Origin: Roseobacter sp.
GTDB taxonomy: Bacteria; Pseudomonadota; Alphaproteobacteria; Rhodobacterales; Rhodobacteraceae
Direction: 5' to 3'
DNA length: 64,000 nucleotides
NCBI GenBank assembly: GCA_024636495.1
Contig: JAGXGZ010000076.1
Coordinates: forward strand, 85,529 to 149,528
The notes below the pieces were generated by a model. The model had not been told where the DNA came from and did no database searches. It saw only the letters and a list, made by a program, of their open reading frames with translations. Of this stretch, positions 54,779-64,000 are shown in pieces. Made by a program: the position numbers and the translations under genes. Position 1 is the stretch's first letter. Each line of letters opens with the position of its first letter.

Positions 54779-56335
54779 TTATTCTGAGGCCGTCTGGACA
54801 GCGGCACCTGCCGCCTCCATGGCCGTATCATGGCTAGCAACAAGGGCAGAGACCGAAGGCCCGATAATATCCAGCACAAGCGCCGGATACACACCCAAAA
54901 GAAGGGTCATCGCGACAAGCGGGGCGAATATCCAGCGTTCGCGTGACGACATATCGGTGATGGTACGCAGGCTTTCCTTGATCAGATCGCCCATGACAAC
55001 GCGGCGGTAAAGCCACAGCGCATAGGCCGCCGACAAGATAACACCCGTCGTGGCAACCGCAGCCACCCATGTGTTGACCTGAAAGATACCCATCAGCGTC
55101 AAAAATTCGCCTACAAACCCAGACGTCCCCGGCAAACCGACATTGGCCATAGTGAAGAACATAAACACCAGCGCATAGGCGGGCATCCGGTTCACCAAGC
55201 CGCCATAGGCGTCAATCTCGCGGGTGTGCATCCGGTCATAGATCACGCCAACGCATAAAAACAGCGCTGCCGAAATAAAGCCGTGGCTCACCATCTGGAA
55301 AATCGCCCCGTCCAGACCTTGCTGGTTAAAGGTAAAGATACCCATCGTCACAAAACCCATGTGGGCGACCGACGAATAAGCAATCAGCTTTTTCATATCT
55401 TCCTGCACAAGGGCGACAAGCGATGTATAAACAATCGCAATTGCAGACATCCACAGCACCAACGGTGCCACGACGTCCGACCCTACGGGAAACATCGGCA
55501 GCGAAAACCGCAAGAAACCGTATCCGCCCATCTTAAGCAGGATTGCCGCAAGGACAACCGAACCGGCTGTTGGCGCTTGGACGTGCGCATCAGGCAACCA
55601 TGTATGCACGGGCCACATCGGCATTTTGACGGCAAAGCTGGCAAAGAACGCAAGGAACAGCATCGTCTGCAACCCGCCAACGACCGTTATCCCCGCAATC
55701 GAGAATGTCTGTGATGCAAAGGTGTGGGTCAGCAGGCTGACCTCGCATCCGCCAATACAGGTGGTGCCCGCATCCGCGTACATCGCGACCATGGCCACAA
55801 GCATCAGCACGGACCCAAGGAAGGTATAAAGGAAAAACTTAAAGCTGGCGTAAATCCGGTTCGCCCCGCCCCAGATGCCAATGATAAGGAACATCGGGAT
55901 CAGGCCGGCCTCGAAGAACAAATAGAACAGCACCATATCCAGCGCCATGAAGACGCCCAACATCAGCGTTTCCAGCAACAAGAACGCGATCATATATTCC
56001 TTGACCCGCGTGGTCACATTCCAGCTTGCAGCAATCACCAGCGGCATCATGAAGGTGGTCAGCATCACGAACAGGATCGAGATCCCATCGACCCCCATCC
56101 GGTATTTCAAGCCCATAATCCAAGTCGCCTCGTCCACAAACTGAAAGCCGGTGTCGGATGGATCGAAGTCGAACAGGATAAACAGCGAGATCAGGAAAGT
56201 CACAGACGTCGTGATCAACGCCAGCCATTTGGCATTGCGCGACGCAGCCTCGTCATTGCCACGCAGGAAGACCGCCAAGATGAGCGCTGCAAAACTTGGC
56301 ATGAAAGTGATGATGGAAAGCAAGTGATGATCCAT
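54779..56335 (-). CDS. nuoM: NADH dehydrogenase I subunit M
   Basis: 518 residues, about 14 membrane helices, with [11 protein letters not shown] and A-Y-S-S-V-A-H-M-G typical of Mrp-antiporter-like subunits. Pumps protons in the membrane arm. Its start overlaps the nuoL stop by one base. Confidence 0.97.
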   Translation of the reverse strand: MDHHLLSIITFMPSFAALILAVFLRGNDEAASRNAKWLALITTSVTFLISLFILFDFDPSDTGFQFVDEATWIMGLKYRMGVDGISILFVMLTTFMMPLVIAASWNVTTRVKEYMIAFLLLETLMLGVFMALDMVLFYLFFEAGLIPMFLIIGIWGGANRIYASFKFFLYTFLGSVLMLVAMVAMYADAGTTCIGGCEVSLLTHTFASQTFSIAGITVVGGLQTMLFLAFFASFAVKMPMWPVHTWLPDAHVQAPTAGSVVLAAILLKMGGYGFLRFSLPMFPVGSDVVAPLVLWMSAIAIVYTSLVALVQEDMKKLIAYSSVAHMGFVTMGIFTFNQQGLDGAIFQMVSHGFISAALFLCVGVIYDRMHTREIDAYGGLVNRMPAYALVFMFFTMANVGLPGTSGFVGEFLTLMGIFQVNTWVAAVATTGVILSAAYALWLYRRVVMGDLIKESLRTITDMSSRERWIFAPLVAMTLLLGVYPALVLDIIGPSVSALVASHDTAMEAAGAAVQTASE

Positions 56336-58452
56336 TAGTTCGCCCCCCCGCTCATCGTCATCCAGGTTATAAGAACCGCGATGCCGATCACCATGGCGAA
56401 GGCGTAGGTAAAGATATAGCCGGACTGCGCCCGACCCGCGAGGCGGGTAAGGAACGGAATAATGCCCATGGCGATCCCGTTCAGCGAACCGTCAATGACA
56501 TTCCCGTCGCCACGCTTCCAAAAGAACCGCCCGATGGCAGATGCTGGTTTGACAAAGATCACGTTATAGATCTCGTCAAAGTACCATTTATTGAGCAAAA
56601 ACAGATACAAGGGCCGTTGGTTCGCAGCCAGGCGCGCAGGCAAAGTCGGGCTCCATATATAGAACCACATCGCCATTATCAGACCAGACAGCATCGCGAT
56701 AAACGGGCTGACCTTGACCAGCCAATGAACGGCATGTGCGTCCTCAAGGACCGTATTGTCGGGCGCGAAATACAGCGCACCATCACCGGGATTACCGGCA
56801 AAGCTTGGACCGTGATCCGTCTCTTCGCCATGGGCCTCATCGCCATGCGCTTCGCCCGTGGCGGTTGCACTTTGACCGTCTTCGGCACCTTCAACTTTGG
56901 TCTCATCGGCAGCGGCCATCTCGGTCATGGGGATGCCATAGAACTTGCCGACATACTCAGCATGCCCGAAGAAACCATTGTAAAACACCATCCCGGAAAA
57001 CACAGCGCCAAGGCTGAGAACACCCAGCGGTACAAGCATGACCATCGGGCTTTCATGGGCGTGTTCATGGGTGTGCTTGTCCCCGCGCGCCGTGCCGAAA
57101 AACGTCAGGAACATCAAACGCCAGCTGTAAAAACTGGTCATCGCAGCTGCAACCACCAGCAGCCAAAACCCGTACATCGAACCGGCCCCGTAGGCACTTT
57201 CGATAATCGCATCTTTCGACAGGAACCCTGCAAAACCGATATGGGTCAGCGGGATACCGACGCCCGTAATTGCAAGCGTCCCGATCATCATGGCCCAAAA
57301 CGTGTAGGGAATTTTTTTGCGCAATCCACCGTAATTGTTCATGTTCTGCTCATGGTGCATTCCGTGAATGACCGACCCCGCCCCCAAGAACAACAGCGCC
57401 TTGAAAAACGCGTGGGTCAGAAGGTGGAACATGGCTGCCGAATACATGCCGACGCCCGCGGCAACAAACATATAGCCGAGCTGGGACATCGTAGAATAGG
57501 CAATAACGCGTTTAATATCGGTCTGAACCAACCCAATCGTAGCCGCAACAAAAGCGGTCGTTGCACCGATCACCGTTACAAAGGTCATCGCCTCGGGGGC
57601 GAATTCCATCAGCGGCGACATGCGGCAGACAAGGAACACACCGGCGGTAACCATAGTCGCTGCGTGGATCAGGGCGGATACAGGTGTCGGGCCTTCCATC
57701 GCGTCAGGCAGCCAGGTGTGCAGGAACAATTGCGCGGATTTACCCATTGCGCCGACAAACAGCAGGAAGGCGATCAGGTTGGCCGCGTTCCAATCAGCCC
57801 AAAGAAAGTGGACAGTTCTTTCCGCCAAGTCGGGTGCCGCGGCAAAGATGTCGTCAAACCGTACGCTGTCTGTAAGATAGAAAAGCCCAAAGATACCAAG
57901 GGCAAAGCCAAAGTCGCCGACGCGGTTGACCACAAACGCCTTGATCGCAGCGGCATTGGCCGACGGTTTCTTGTAATAAAAGCCGATCAGCAGATACGAG
58001 GCCACGCCAACCCCTTCCCAGCCAAAAAACATCTGGATCAGGTTGTTCGCTGTCACCAGCATCAACATCGCAAAGGTAAAGAACGACAAATAGGCAAAGA
58101 ACCGTGCACGGTAGGGTTCGGAGTCTTTGAAGTTGTCGTCATGCGCCATGTAGCCAAAGGAATAGAGATGCACGAGACTGGACACGGTCGTGATCACGAT
58201 CAGCATGATCGCGGTCAAGCGGTCCATCCGGATGGCCCAATCCGTCGACAAGGATCCTGATTCAATCCAACGCATCAGCGGAATTTGTTCAGTCACGCCG
58301 TCGAATGAGAAGAACACAACCCAGCTCAACAGCGCAGACAGGAACAGCAGCCCTGTCGCGACCCATTGTGCCGGCTTTTCACCAATTAACTTCCAGCCGA
58401 AACCGCAGATCAATGCGCCCACAAGTGGCGCGAAAAGAATGATGCTTTCCAT
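56335..58452 (-). CDS. nuoL: NADH dehydrogenase I subunit L
   Basis: 705 residues, slightly longer than in enterobacteria, because of a hydrophilic, Glu/His-rich loop (about residues 525-560, with H-G-D-E-A-H-G-E-E) before the last helices. [10 protein letters not shown] and [10 protein letters not shown] are typical. The end contains the lateral helix. 4 bp after nuoK. Confidence 0.97.
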   Translation of the reverse strand: MESIILFAPLVGALICGFGWKLIGEKPAQWVATGLLFLSALLSWVVFFSFDGVTEQIPLMRWIESGSLSTDWAIRMDRLTAIMLIVITTVSSLVHLYSFGYMAHDDNFKDSEPYRARFFAYLSFFTFAMLMLVTANNLIQMFFGWEGVGVASYLLIGFYYKKPSANAAAIKAFVVNRVGDFGFALGIFGLFYLTDSVRFDDIFAAAPDLAERTVHFLWADWNAANLIAFLLFVGAMGKSAQLFLHTWLPDAMEGPTPVSALIHAATMVTAGVFLVCRMSPLMEFAPEAMTFVTVIGATTAFVAATIGLVQTDIKRVIAYSTMSQLGYMFVAAGVGMYSAAMFHLLTHAFFKALLFLGAGSVIHGMHHEQNMNNYGGLRKKIPYTFWAMMIGTLAITGVGIPLTHIGFAGFLSKDAIIESAYGAGSMYGFWLLVVAAAMTSFYSWRLMFLTFFGTARGDKHTHEHAHESPMVMLVPLGVLSLGAVFSGMVFYNGFFGHAEYVGKFYGIPMTEMAAADETKVEGAEDGQSATATGEAHGDEAHGEETDHGPSFAGNPGDGALYFAPDNTVLEDAHAVHWLVKVSPFIAMLSGLIMAMWFYIWSPTLPARLAANQRPLYLFLLNKWYFDEIYNVIFVKPASAIGRFFWKRGDGNVIDGSLNGIAMGIIPFLTRLAGRAQSGYIFTYAFAMVIGIAVLITWMTMSGGAN

Positions 58453-58456
58453 GATC

Positions 58457-58762
58457 TTAGCCCTTCATCACATTGACATCTTCAACAGCAATCGAACCCC
58501 GATTGCGGTTAAAGCAGACCAGAATGGCCAGACCAATCGCCGCCTCTGCAGCGGCAACGGTTAGAACGAACAGGGTGAACACCTGGCCCACCAGATCGCC
58601 CAGAAAATGCGAGAATGCGACGAAATTGATATTCACCGCCAAGAGCATCAGCTCGACCGACATCAACATGATGATGATGTTCTTGCGGTTCAGGAATAGC
58701 CCGAAAATGCCAATGACAAAAAGCGTCGCCGCTACTGTCAGGTAATGTTCAATTCCGATCAT
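58457..58762 (-). CDS. nuoK: NADH dehydrogenase I subunit K
   Basis: 101 residues, three membrane helices, with the two conserved glutamates in S-V-E-L-M-L and A-A-E-A-A-I-G. GAGGGAC precedes the ATG. Separated from nuoJ by a microprotein gene. Confidence 0.96.
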   Translation of the reverse strand: MIGIEHYLTVAATLFVIGIFGLFLNRKNIIIMLMSVELMLLAVNINFVAFSHFLGDLVGQVFTLFVLTVAAAEAAIGLAILVCFNRNRGSIAVEDVNVMKG

Positions 58763-58815
58763 GTCGTCCCTCGGTTTTTTTGCCCGTTTCAGGCGTTCTT
58801 TAGTTCTTGGCGCTT

Positions 58816-58829
58816 GGGGTTTCCACCCC
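58816..58829 (-). other. GNRA-type hairpin between microprotein gene and nuoK
   Basis: On the transcript: GGGGU-GGAA-ACCCC, a 5-bp stem closed by a GNRA tetraloop. No U run. Could be an RNA stability or processing element within the nuo messenger. Confidence 0.45.
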
Positions 58830-58839
58830 GTTCCAGTTA

Positions 58840-58914
58840 TTAACCGATGATGTTATAGCCGCCGAAAACAACAATCAGCACGACAACCAACACAACAATT
58901 GTAGTTCTCGACAT
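58840..58914 (-). CDS. 24-residue single-span membrane microprotein in the nuo operon
   Basis: A frame of 24 codons from ATG 58912-58914 to TAA 58840-58842, between nuoJ and nuoK. AAGGG lies about 8 bases before the ATG. The peptide opens M-S-R-T-T, then a run of Ile, Val and Leu, then V-F-G-G-Y-N-I-I-G. One membrane helix, N-terminus probably inside. Its position in a tight operon with a ribosome binding site argues that it is translated; it may be an accessory piece of complex I. No homology is known to me. Confidence 0.6.
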   Translation of the reverse strand: MSRTTIVVLVVVLIVVFGGYNIIG

Positions 58915-58940
58915 GGATCACACCCTTGGTCGGGCAGCCG

Positions 58941-59543
58941 TTACAGGCCCTGCCCCGGTTTAACATCATTCAGTTTCATCGCTTTGGCGGGGTCGCGCAT
59001 CATTTGTGCGACAACGTCCTGACGTTTGACATCACCGCGGTGGCGCAGCGTCAAAACGATCGCGCCAATCATAGCAACAAGTAGGATCAAACCCGACAGC
59101 TGGAACAGCAAGAAATATTCGTCATACAGGATCAAACCCAAAGCAGCCGTGTTCTGCACCTCGTCCGTCACGACCTGCGTGCGCAACCCTCCGGCGGCGG
59201 CATTAGCATCCCACGCGCCGAAAGCCATGACAAACTGCATAAGCACAATCAGCCCGATCAGCAGACCAAGCGGCATATATTTCGCCATCTCGGCTTTCAG
59301 CTCGGCGAAATCGACGTCCAGCATCATCACGACGAACAGGAATAGAACTGCAACCGCACCGACATATACAATGATCAGCAGCATCGCGACAAATTCAGCA
59401 TTAAGCATCACAAAAAGGCCCGCCGCACTTAAAAACGACAGGATCAGCCAAAGCACCGAATGCACGGGATTACGGCTGATCACAGTGAAAAGCCCGCCTG
59501 CAATCACACTGATCGCGAAGAGGTAAAATGCGAAAACGCTCAT
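58941..59543 (-). CDS. nuoJ: NADH dehydrogenase I subunit J
   Basis: 200 residues, five membrane helices, with the long loop after helix four. N-P-V-H-S-V-L-W-L and the [10 protein letters not shown] helix are typical. Overlaps the CMD-like gene by 4 bp (ATGA). Confidence 0.96.
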   Translation of the reverse strand: MSVFAFYLFAISVIAGGLFTVISRNPVHSVLWLILSFLSAAGLFVMLNAEFVAMLLIIVYVGAVAVLFLFVVMMLDVDFAELKAEMAKYMPLGLLIGLIVLMQFVMAFGAWDANAAAGGLRTQVVTDEVQNTAALGLILYDEYFLLFQLSGLILLVAMIGAIVLTLRHRGDVKRQDVVAQMMRDPAKAMKLNDVKPGQGL

Positions 59544-59941
59544 GCGTCACCTTCCTTGTCATCCAACACGCCCTGCGCAATTGCCATCGCGCGGGTCATG
59601 GCGGGGATACCGGCAAAAACCGCCATCTGCCCGATTGTCTCAATCACTTGCTGCTTGTGCGCGCCCGCTTCCACCGCGTGGATCACAGCTTGCTTTAGCG
59701 CTAAATCGTTCTGCGCACCCTGCATGGTCAAGCCCGCAATCGTCAGCAAAAGCCGCGTTTTGGCATCCAACCCGTTGGGGTTCATTGTGGTGCCAAACAT
59801 CGTTTCCATCATGTCTTTGGGCATCTTGCCCATCATCGCTTCGAACCCTTGGGGCGAAAACGCATCCATCGCCGGAAAGGCTTTCGCCGCCTCCTGCATC
59901 TTGCGCATCATTTCTTCAAAAGGGTTCGGAGCATCGGTCAT
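59540..59941 (-). CDS. Carboxymuconolactone decarboxylase-like protein in the nuo operon
   Basis: 133 residues. The helical part from about 55 ([13 protein letters not shown]) to 125 is the CMD/AhpD fold. The redox CxxC of AhpD is absent; no cysteine occurs at all. It overlaps nuoI at one end and nuoJ at the other by 4 bp each, so it is translated in the operon. The N-terminus is Met-rich. Its role with complex I is unknown. Confidence 0.8.
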   Translation of the reverse strand: MTDAPNPFEEMMRKMQEAAKAFPAMDAFSPQGFEAMMGKMPKDMMETMFGTTMNPNGLDAKTRLLLTIAGLTMQGAQNDLALKQAVIHAVEAGAHKQQVIETIGQMAVFAGIPAMTRAMAIAQGVLDDKEGDA

Positions 59942-60426
59942 CTGTAGGGCGCGTCCATTTCAAGGTTGCGTGCAATCTCTGCTTCCCAGCGGTCGCCATT
60001 CTCCAAAAGCTTGGTCTTGTCGTAATACAGCTCTTCGCGCGTTTCGGTCGAGAATTCGAAATTCGGCCCTTCGACGATGGCATCAACGGGGCAAGCTTCC
60101 TGACAGAAACCGCAGTAGATGCATTTGGTCATGTCGATATCATAGCGCGTTGTGCGGCGGCTGCCGTCATCGCGTGGTTCGGCATCGATTGTGATCGCTT
60201 GGGCAGGACAGACTGCCTCGCATAGTTTGCAGGCGATGCAGCGTTCTTCGCCATTGGCATAGCGGCGCAAAGCGTGCTCCCCACGGAAACGCGGCGACAA
60301 TGGGCCCTTTTCATGCGGATAATTGATCGTCGCTTTCGGCTTGAACATGTATTTGATGCCCAGCTTCATGCCTTGATAGAAATCCTGCAAAAGAAAGTAT
60401 TTCGCGTGGCGTGTATAGTCGGTCAT
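59938..60426 (-). CDS. nuoI: NADH dehydrogenase I subunit I
   Basis: 162 residues. Two 4Fe-4S motifs: Cys63, 66, 69, 73 and Cys102, 105, 108, 112. Carries electrons to cluster N2. Starts 1 bp after nuoH and overlaps the CMD-like gene. Confidence 0.97.
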   Translation of the reverse strand: MTDYTRHAKYFLLQDFYQGMKLGIKYMFKPKATINYPHEKGPLSPRFRGEHALRRYANGEERCIACKLCEAVCPAQAITIDAEPRDDGSRRTTRYDIDMTKCIYCGFCQEACPVDAIVEGPNFEFSTETREELYYDKTKLLENGDRWEAEIARNLEMDAPYR

Positions 60427-60427
60427 A

Positions 60428-61468
60428 TCAGCCTCCTACCGTGTAGCGGGCATAGATGCCCCAGAACCATTCAAATTTCGCCGCAAAGGCAACAAACACC
60501 ACCCAGAACAACGAGAATGGCAGAAAGACCTTCCAGCCCAGACGCATCAACTGGTCGTAGCGATAGCGCGGTGTGATCGCCTTGATCAACGAGAAGAAGA
60601 AGAACACCAGACCCATTTTTGCGACCATCCAGAAGATGCCATCTGGCAAGCCCGGAATGGGTGACAACCACCCGCCAAAGAACATGAGCGAGATCAGCGC
60701 GCACATCAAAACCACGGCGACCAGTTCACCGATCATGAACAGCAAAAAGGGCGTCGATGAATATTCGACCTGATATCCGGCGACCAATTCTGATTCCGCT
60801 TCGGGAAGGTCAAAGGGCGGGCGGTTTGTTTCGGCCAAGGCGCTGATAAAGAACAAGATCAACATCGGGAAATGCGGCAGCCAATACCAGCTGAGCAACC
60901 CGTAATTGCTGTCTTGCGCCGCAACAATGCCGCTAAAGTTCATCGAACCGGTGGAGATAATCACGCCGATGATGATCAATCCGATGGACACCTCATATGA
61001 GATCATCTGCGCCGCCGACCGCAAGCTGCCGAGAAACGGATATTTCGAGTTGGACGCCCAACCGCCCATAATCACGCCGTATACCTCAAGCGAGGAAACC
61101 GCGAAGACAAACAGGATCGCGACGTTGATGTCAGATAGAACCCAGCCGTCGTTAAATGGAATAACGGCCCAAGCAACCAGCGCCATGACAAGGCTGACCA
61201 TCGGGGCCATGAAAAACACCGGACGATCCGCACCGGCGGGCACCACGATCTCTTTTACGATATATTTCCCAAAATCCGCGAACGACTGAAGCAGGCCATA
61301 GATACCCACAACGTTCGGACCCCGCCGCAACTGAACGCTCGCCCAGATTTTGCGGTCTGCGTACATCAGGAACGCCAAGGCCAGCAGCAAGGGGATCACG
61401 ATCAGGAAAATCTGGCCAATGATCAGCAGGATAGCGCCTAGCGTGGTGTTGAAAAAGAAATCAGCCAT
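60428..61468 (-). CDS. nuoH: NADH dehydrogenase I subunit H
   Basis: 346 residues, eight helices, with R-R-G-P-N-V-V-G, the [16 protein letters not shown] loop for quinone. Connects the arms. 6 bp after the small lipoprotein gene. Confidence 0.97.
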   Translation of the reverse strand: MADFFFNTTLGAILLIIGQIFLIVIPLLLALAFLMYADRKIWASVQLRRGPNVVGIYGLLQSFADFGKYIVKEIVVPAGADRPVFFMAPMVSLVMALVAWAVIPFNDGWVLSDINVAILFVFAVSSLEVYGVIMGGWASNSKYPFLGSLRSAAQMISYEVSIGLIIIGVIISTGSMNFSGIVAAQDSNYGLLSWYWLPHFPMLILFFISALAETNRPPFDLPEAESELVAGYQVEYSSTPFLLFMIGELVAVVLMCALISLMFFGGWLSPIPGLPDGIFWMVAKMGLVFFFFSLIKAITPRYRYDQLMRLGWKVFLPFSLFWVVFVAFAAKFEWFWGIYARYTVGG

Positions 61469-61474
61469 AGGTCC

Positions 61475-61861
61475 TCACACCGTCGGTATGCCGCGTTCCA
61501 TGCAGTTTTGCACGGTCACTTCGGCATCAATTGTCTTCAAGCCACGTGGCAGGCTTGGCGAGATGGTGTAAACAGCATCTGCTTGCCAGACACCACCCAC
61601 GATCTCAACATTTGTACGCACATGGCGGGCAAATCCAAAGCCTCTGATCAAAGTGTACTGCGCTGCAGCACATTCTGCATAATCCGCGACGTTGCCGATT
61701 GAACGCGCCTTGGTCATGGCCACGTCAAACTGCACAAGGTCGCCATCCAGCAGCGTCGTCTTTACGCCTTGGTATTCGGGAATGAAGTCCTCTGCCATGG
61801 GAACCCGCGCCTCGCAGCCCGCCATGATCACAGGAAGCATCATCATCCCCAAAATCCTCAC
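61475..61861 (-). CDS. Small lipoprotein between nuoG and nuoH
   Basis: 128 residues from a GTG at 61859-61861, which overlaps the nuoG stop as GTGA. The signal [16 protein letters not shown] ends in a lipobox, so the mature protein should be lipidated at Cys16. The rest is a small soluble domain with no family I recognise. ATGs at 61846 and below would shorten the signal too much. A possible periplasmic accessory of complex I. Confidence 0.7.
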   Translation of the reverse strand: MRILGMMMLPVIMAGCEARVPMAEDFIPEYQGVKTTLLDGDLVQFDVAMTKARSIGNVADYAECAAAQYTLIRGFGFARHVRTNVEIVGGVWQADAVYTISPSLPRGLKTIDAEVTVQNCMERGIPTV

Positions 61862-63873
61862 TCTGCCGCCATTGGTTTTTCCCGGCGGGCTTTGGCGTTC
61901 GCGGACAGCTCTGCCATCAACTGGCTGGCGCGCGCAATCGGGTTGCTCAGATAGAAATCCGCGATTGCCGGCTGGAATGCTGCATCCGTCATCTTGGCCT
62001 GCGCCAATGGATTCCATTCATTCTCTGCCACCTGATCAACATCACCAAAGTGCGGGATTTCTTTGACCAATGCCTTGCGCAGTTCGGCAAGCGAATCAAA
62101 CGGCAAAGTCGCCCCCAGTTCAGCGCTTAACGCGCGCAGAATCGCCCAGTTTTCCTTGGCCTGACCGGGGGCAAAGCTGGCGCGTGCGGCCAGTTGAGGG
62201 CGCCCTTCGGTGTTGACGAACAAACCAGCTTCTTCGGTATAGGCAGCACCGGGAAGAATGATATCAGCGCGGTGCGCGCCGCGATCGCCGTGCGAACCTT
62301 GATAGATGACGAAAGGCCCTGCAGGAATGTCGCCCTCGTCCGCGCCAAGGTTATAAACCACATCAGCCGATACGATATCTGCGATGCCGCCCTCGGCCAC
62401 AGCCCCCAGATCCATGGCACCAACCCGCGACGCGGCAGTGTGCAGCACCATAAAGCCGGATTTCGTCGCCTCGGCCAACGCCATTGCCGCTGCAAGCACC
62501 GCTGCACCGTCTTCACGGGCCAATGCGCCCATACCGACAATCACCAGCGATGGCTTGTCGGCAACGTCCGAATGATCGCGTTTTAGCAGATCGGTCAACA
62601 CGGACGGACCATCGCCAAGATGTGCATGCTCGTATGTCAGGTCAGCCGCCGGGCCGACATGACCGATGTCTGCACCACGCGCCCAAGCCTTGCGGATGCG
62701 TGCGTTCAGAACCGGGGCTTCGATAGCGGGGTTTGTACCGATCAGCATAATGGCCTTCGCGTGATCAATATCCTCGACCCGCGCCGTGCCAACATAACCA
62801 GAGCGATTGCCCGCTGGCAGCTTCGCCCCATCGGTGCGGCATTCGACGGCACCGCCCTGCCCTGTGATCAGTGTTTTCAGCGCATAGGCTGCCTCGACCG
62901 ACACAAGATCACCGATCAAACCAGCAACCTTTTTGCCTTTCATCGCCGCCGCAACAGCGGCCAACGCTTCGGGCCATTCCGCTTTGCGCAGCTTGCCGTT
63001 TTCGCGAATATAAGGCGTATCCAGCCGCTGGCGGCGCAGGCCGTCCCAAACAAATCGCGTCTTGTCTGAAATCCATTCCTCGTTCACGCCATCATGGTTG
63101 CGCGGCAAGAAACGCATGACTTCGCGCCCTTTGGTATCAACGCGAATGTTCGATCCAAGTGCGTCCATCACATCGATGGATTCGGTCTTTGACAGCTCCC
63201 ATGGCCGCGCCGTAAAGGCGTACGGCTTTGATACCAGCGCACCGACGGGGCACAAATCAATGATGTTGCCCTGCAAATTCGAATCAAGCGTTTGGCCCAG
63301 ATAGGCCGTAATTTCGGCATCTTCACCGCGACCCGTCTGGCCCATCTGATGAATGCCCGCAACTTCGGTGGTAAAGCGCACGCAACGGGTGCACGAAATG
63401 CAGCGCGTCATGTGGGTTTCTACGAGCGGCCCCAGATCAAGATCTTCGGTCGCACGCTTGGGCTCGCGGTAACGGCTGAAATCGACGCCATACGCCATCG
63501 CCTGATCTTGCAAATCACACTCCCCGCCCTGATCGCAAATCGGGCAATCCAGCGGGTGGTTGATCAGCAAGAACTCCATCACGCCTTCGCGGGCCTTTTT
63601 CACCATGGGCGAATTGGTTTTCACTACAGGTGGTTGTCCTTCGGGACCGGGGCGCAAATCCTTGACCTGCATCGCGCAGCTTGCGGCAGGCTTGGGCGGT
63701 CCGCCCACCACTTCGACAAGACACATACGGCAGTTTCCGGCAATCGACAGCCGTTCGTGGTAGCAAAAGCGCGGAATCTCCACGCCCGCTTCCTCGCAAG
63801 CCTGAATGAGCGTCATCGCCCCTTCGACTTCGACTTCCTTGCCATCGATGATGATCTTGCGTGTGTCGCTCAT
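61858..63873 (-). CDS. nuoG: NADH dehydrogenase I subunit G
   Basis: 671 residues. N-terminal 2Fe-2S with Cys37, Cys48, Cys51, Cys66, then [14 protein letters not shown] and C-I-S-C-T-R-C for 4Fe-4S clusters. The C-terminal molybdopterin-type domain is present without cofactor motifs. Electron chain of the peripheral arm. Confidence 0.97.
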   Translation of the reverse strand: MSDTRKIIIDGKEVEVEGAMTLIQACEEAGVEIPRFCYHERLSIAGNCRMCLVEVVGGPPKPAASCAMQVKDLRPGPEGQPPVVKTNSPMVKKAREGVMEFLLINHPLDCPICDQGGECDLQDQAMAYGVDFSRYREPKRATEDLDLGPLVETHMTRCISCTRCVRFTTEVAGIHQMGQTGRGEDAEITAYLGQTLDSNLQGNIIDLCPVGALVSKPYAFTARPWELSKTESIDVMDALGSNIRVDTKGREVMRFLPRNHDGVNEEWISDKTRFVWDGLRRQRLDTPYIRENGKLRKAEWPEALAAVAAAMKGKKVAGLIGDLVSVEAAYALKTLITGQGGAVECRTDGAKLPAGNRSGYVGTARVEDIDHAKAIMLIGTNPAIEAPVLNARIRKAWARGADIGHVGPAADLTYEHAHLGDGPSVLTDLLKRDHSDVADKPSLVIVGMGALAREDGAAVLAAAMALAEATKSGFMVLHTAASRVGAMDLGAVAEGGIADIVSADVVYNLGADEGDIPAGPFVIYQGSHGDRGAHRADIILPGAAYTEEAGLFVNTEGRPQLAARASFAPGQAKENWAILRALSAELGATLPFDSLAELRKALVKEIPHFGDVDQVAENEWNPLAQAKMTDAAFQPAIADFYLSNPIARASQLMAELSANAKARREKPMAAE

Positions 63874-63877
63874 ATGC

Positions 63878-64000
63878 TTATTTCGCTCTCAGTAACGAAC
63901 CGATCCGGCTCGATTTTTGGATTTCTGCACGGCCAAGCGTACAATAGCTTTGTGGATCAGAAGTATCGACCCCATTTGCCTTTAAATATGCAGCCCCACG
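63878..64000 (-). CDS. DUF5333-like protein, C-terminal end (partial)
   Basis: An open frame of 40 codons enters from the right edge and stops at TAA 63878-63880, 4 bp before nuoG. It ends with A-Y-L-K-A-N-G-V-D and [19 protein letters not shown]. This pattern recalls the tail of DUF5333 proteins, which occur next to nuoG in this group. Assignment from memory. Confidence 0.55.
   Translation of the reverse strand, partial: RGAAYLKANGVDTSDPQSYCTLGRAEIQKSSRIGSLLRAK

Noticed and set aside
56617..58260. Long plus-strand frame of 547 codons
   Set aside because: Antisense to nuoL; composition (His, Gln, Arg) is typical of a shadow frame.
1..64000. CRISPR arrays, insertion sequences, integrases, tRNA or rRNA genes
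   Set aside because: Looked for and not found; the short dispersed repeats are not regularly spaced and have no terminal inverted repeats or transposase.

Overview
The window looks like chromosomal DNA of a marine alphaproteobacterium of the Rhodobacteraceae (Roseobacter group). The signs are a fairly GC-rich, densely packed genome, an NADH dehydrogenase (nuo) operon with extra small genes between the core subunits, the nuoN-birA-coaX-rnj order, the surE-pcm-nlpD and tatABC blocks, a Hint-domain protein, a DUF1194 protein, and a dispersed intergenic repeat with the core GGCGAGGATATTT. The genus cannot be fixed from the sequence alone. I see no insertion sequence, integrase, CRISPR array, tRNA or rRNA. 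The region is core genome with some accessory inserts.

Layout. 0-0.9 kb: the end of citrate synthase, its terminator and a small unknown gene. 0.9-8.7 kb (minus strand): a PaaG-like enoyl-CoA hydratase, then a run transcribed as acyltransferase, murI, argC, ccmE, endolysin, holin, ccmF, ccmH. The lysis pair is of the kind associated with gene transfer agents and sits inside a cytochrome c maturation gene group. 8.8-13.5 kb: a large indolepyruvate ferredoxin oxidoreductase, a divergent LysR regulator and a well-formed candidate small RNA. 13.6-22.8 kb: purL, a CoxE/MoxR-like VWA-ATPase pair, an unknown roseobacter gene, pyrC, pyrE and dnaB, with a perfect DnaA box upstream of dnaB. 22.8-30.5 kb: a secreted hydrolase, a DUF1194 protein, alr, pqiA-like, radA, cvpA and purF. 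30.7-35.6 kb: a PilP/GspC-like short protein, mscS, an SDR-like protein, surE, pcm and an NlpD-like lipoprotein.

35.6-38.4 kb (minus): a DUF815 ATPase and tatC, tatB, tatA. 38.4-44.7 kb: an HTH/WYL-type regulator, tandem Lin0512 paralogues, an FbpC-type ABC ATPase without its partners, a sodium/solute symporter, an SDR without the usual catalytic Tyr/Lys, a Hint-domain protein and a SnoaL-like protein. 44.8-50.0 kb (plus): prfC, a glycosyltransferase, an RhlE-type RNA helicase and a DJ-1/PfpI protein. 50.0-64.0 kb (minus): rnj, coaX, birA, nuoN, nuoM, nuoL, nuoK, a 24-residue membrane microprotein, nuoJ, a carboxymuconolactone-decarboxylase-like gene, nuoI, nuoH, a small lipoprotein, nuoG and the end of a DUF5333-like gene at the edge.

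The most interesting items are the small RNA with an unpaired CCUCCC linker (13429-13508), the extra genes woven into the nuo operon (58840-58914, 59540-59941, 61475-61861, 63878-64000), the endolysin/holin pair inside the ccm group (4229-5406), and the dispersed repeat that in one place appears to have become part of the birA reading frame.
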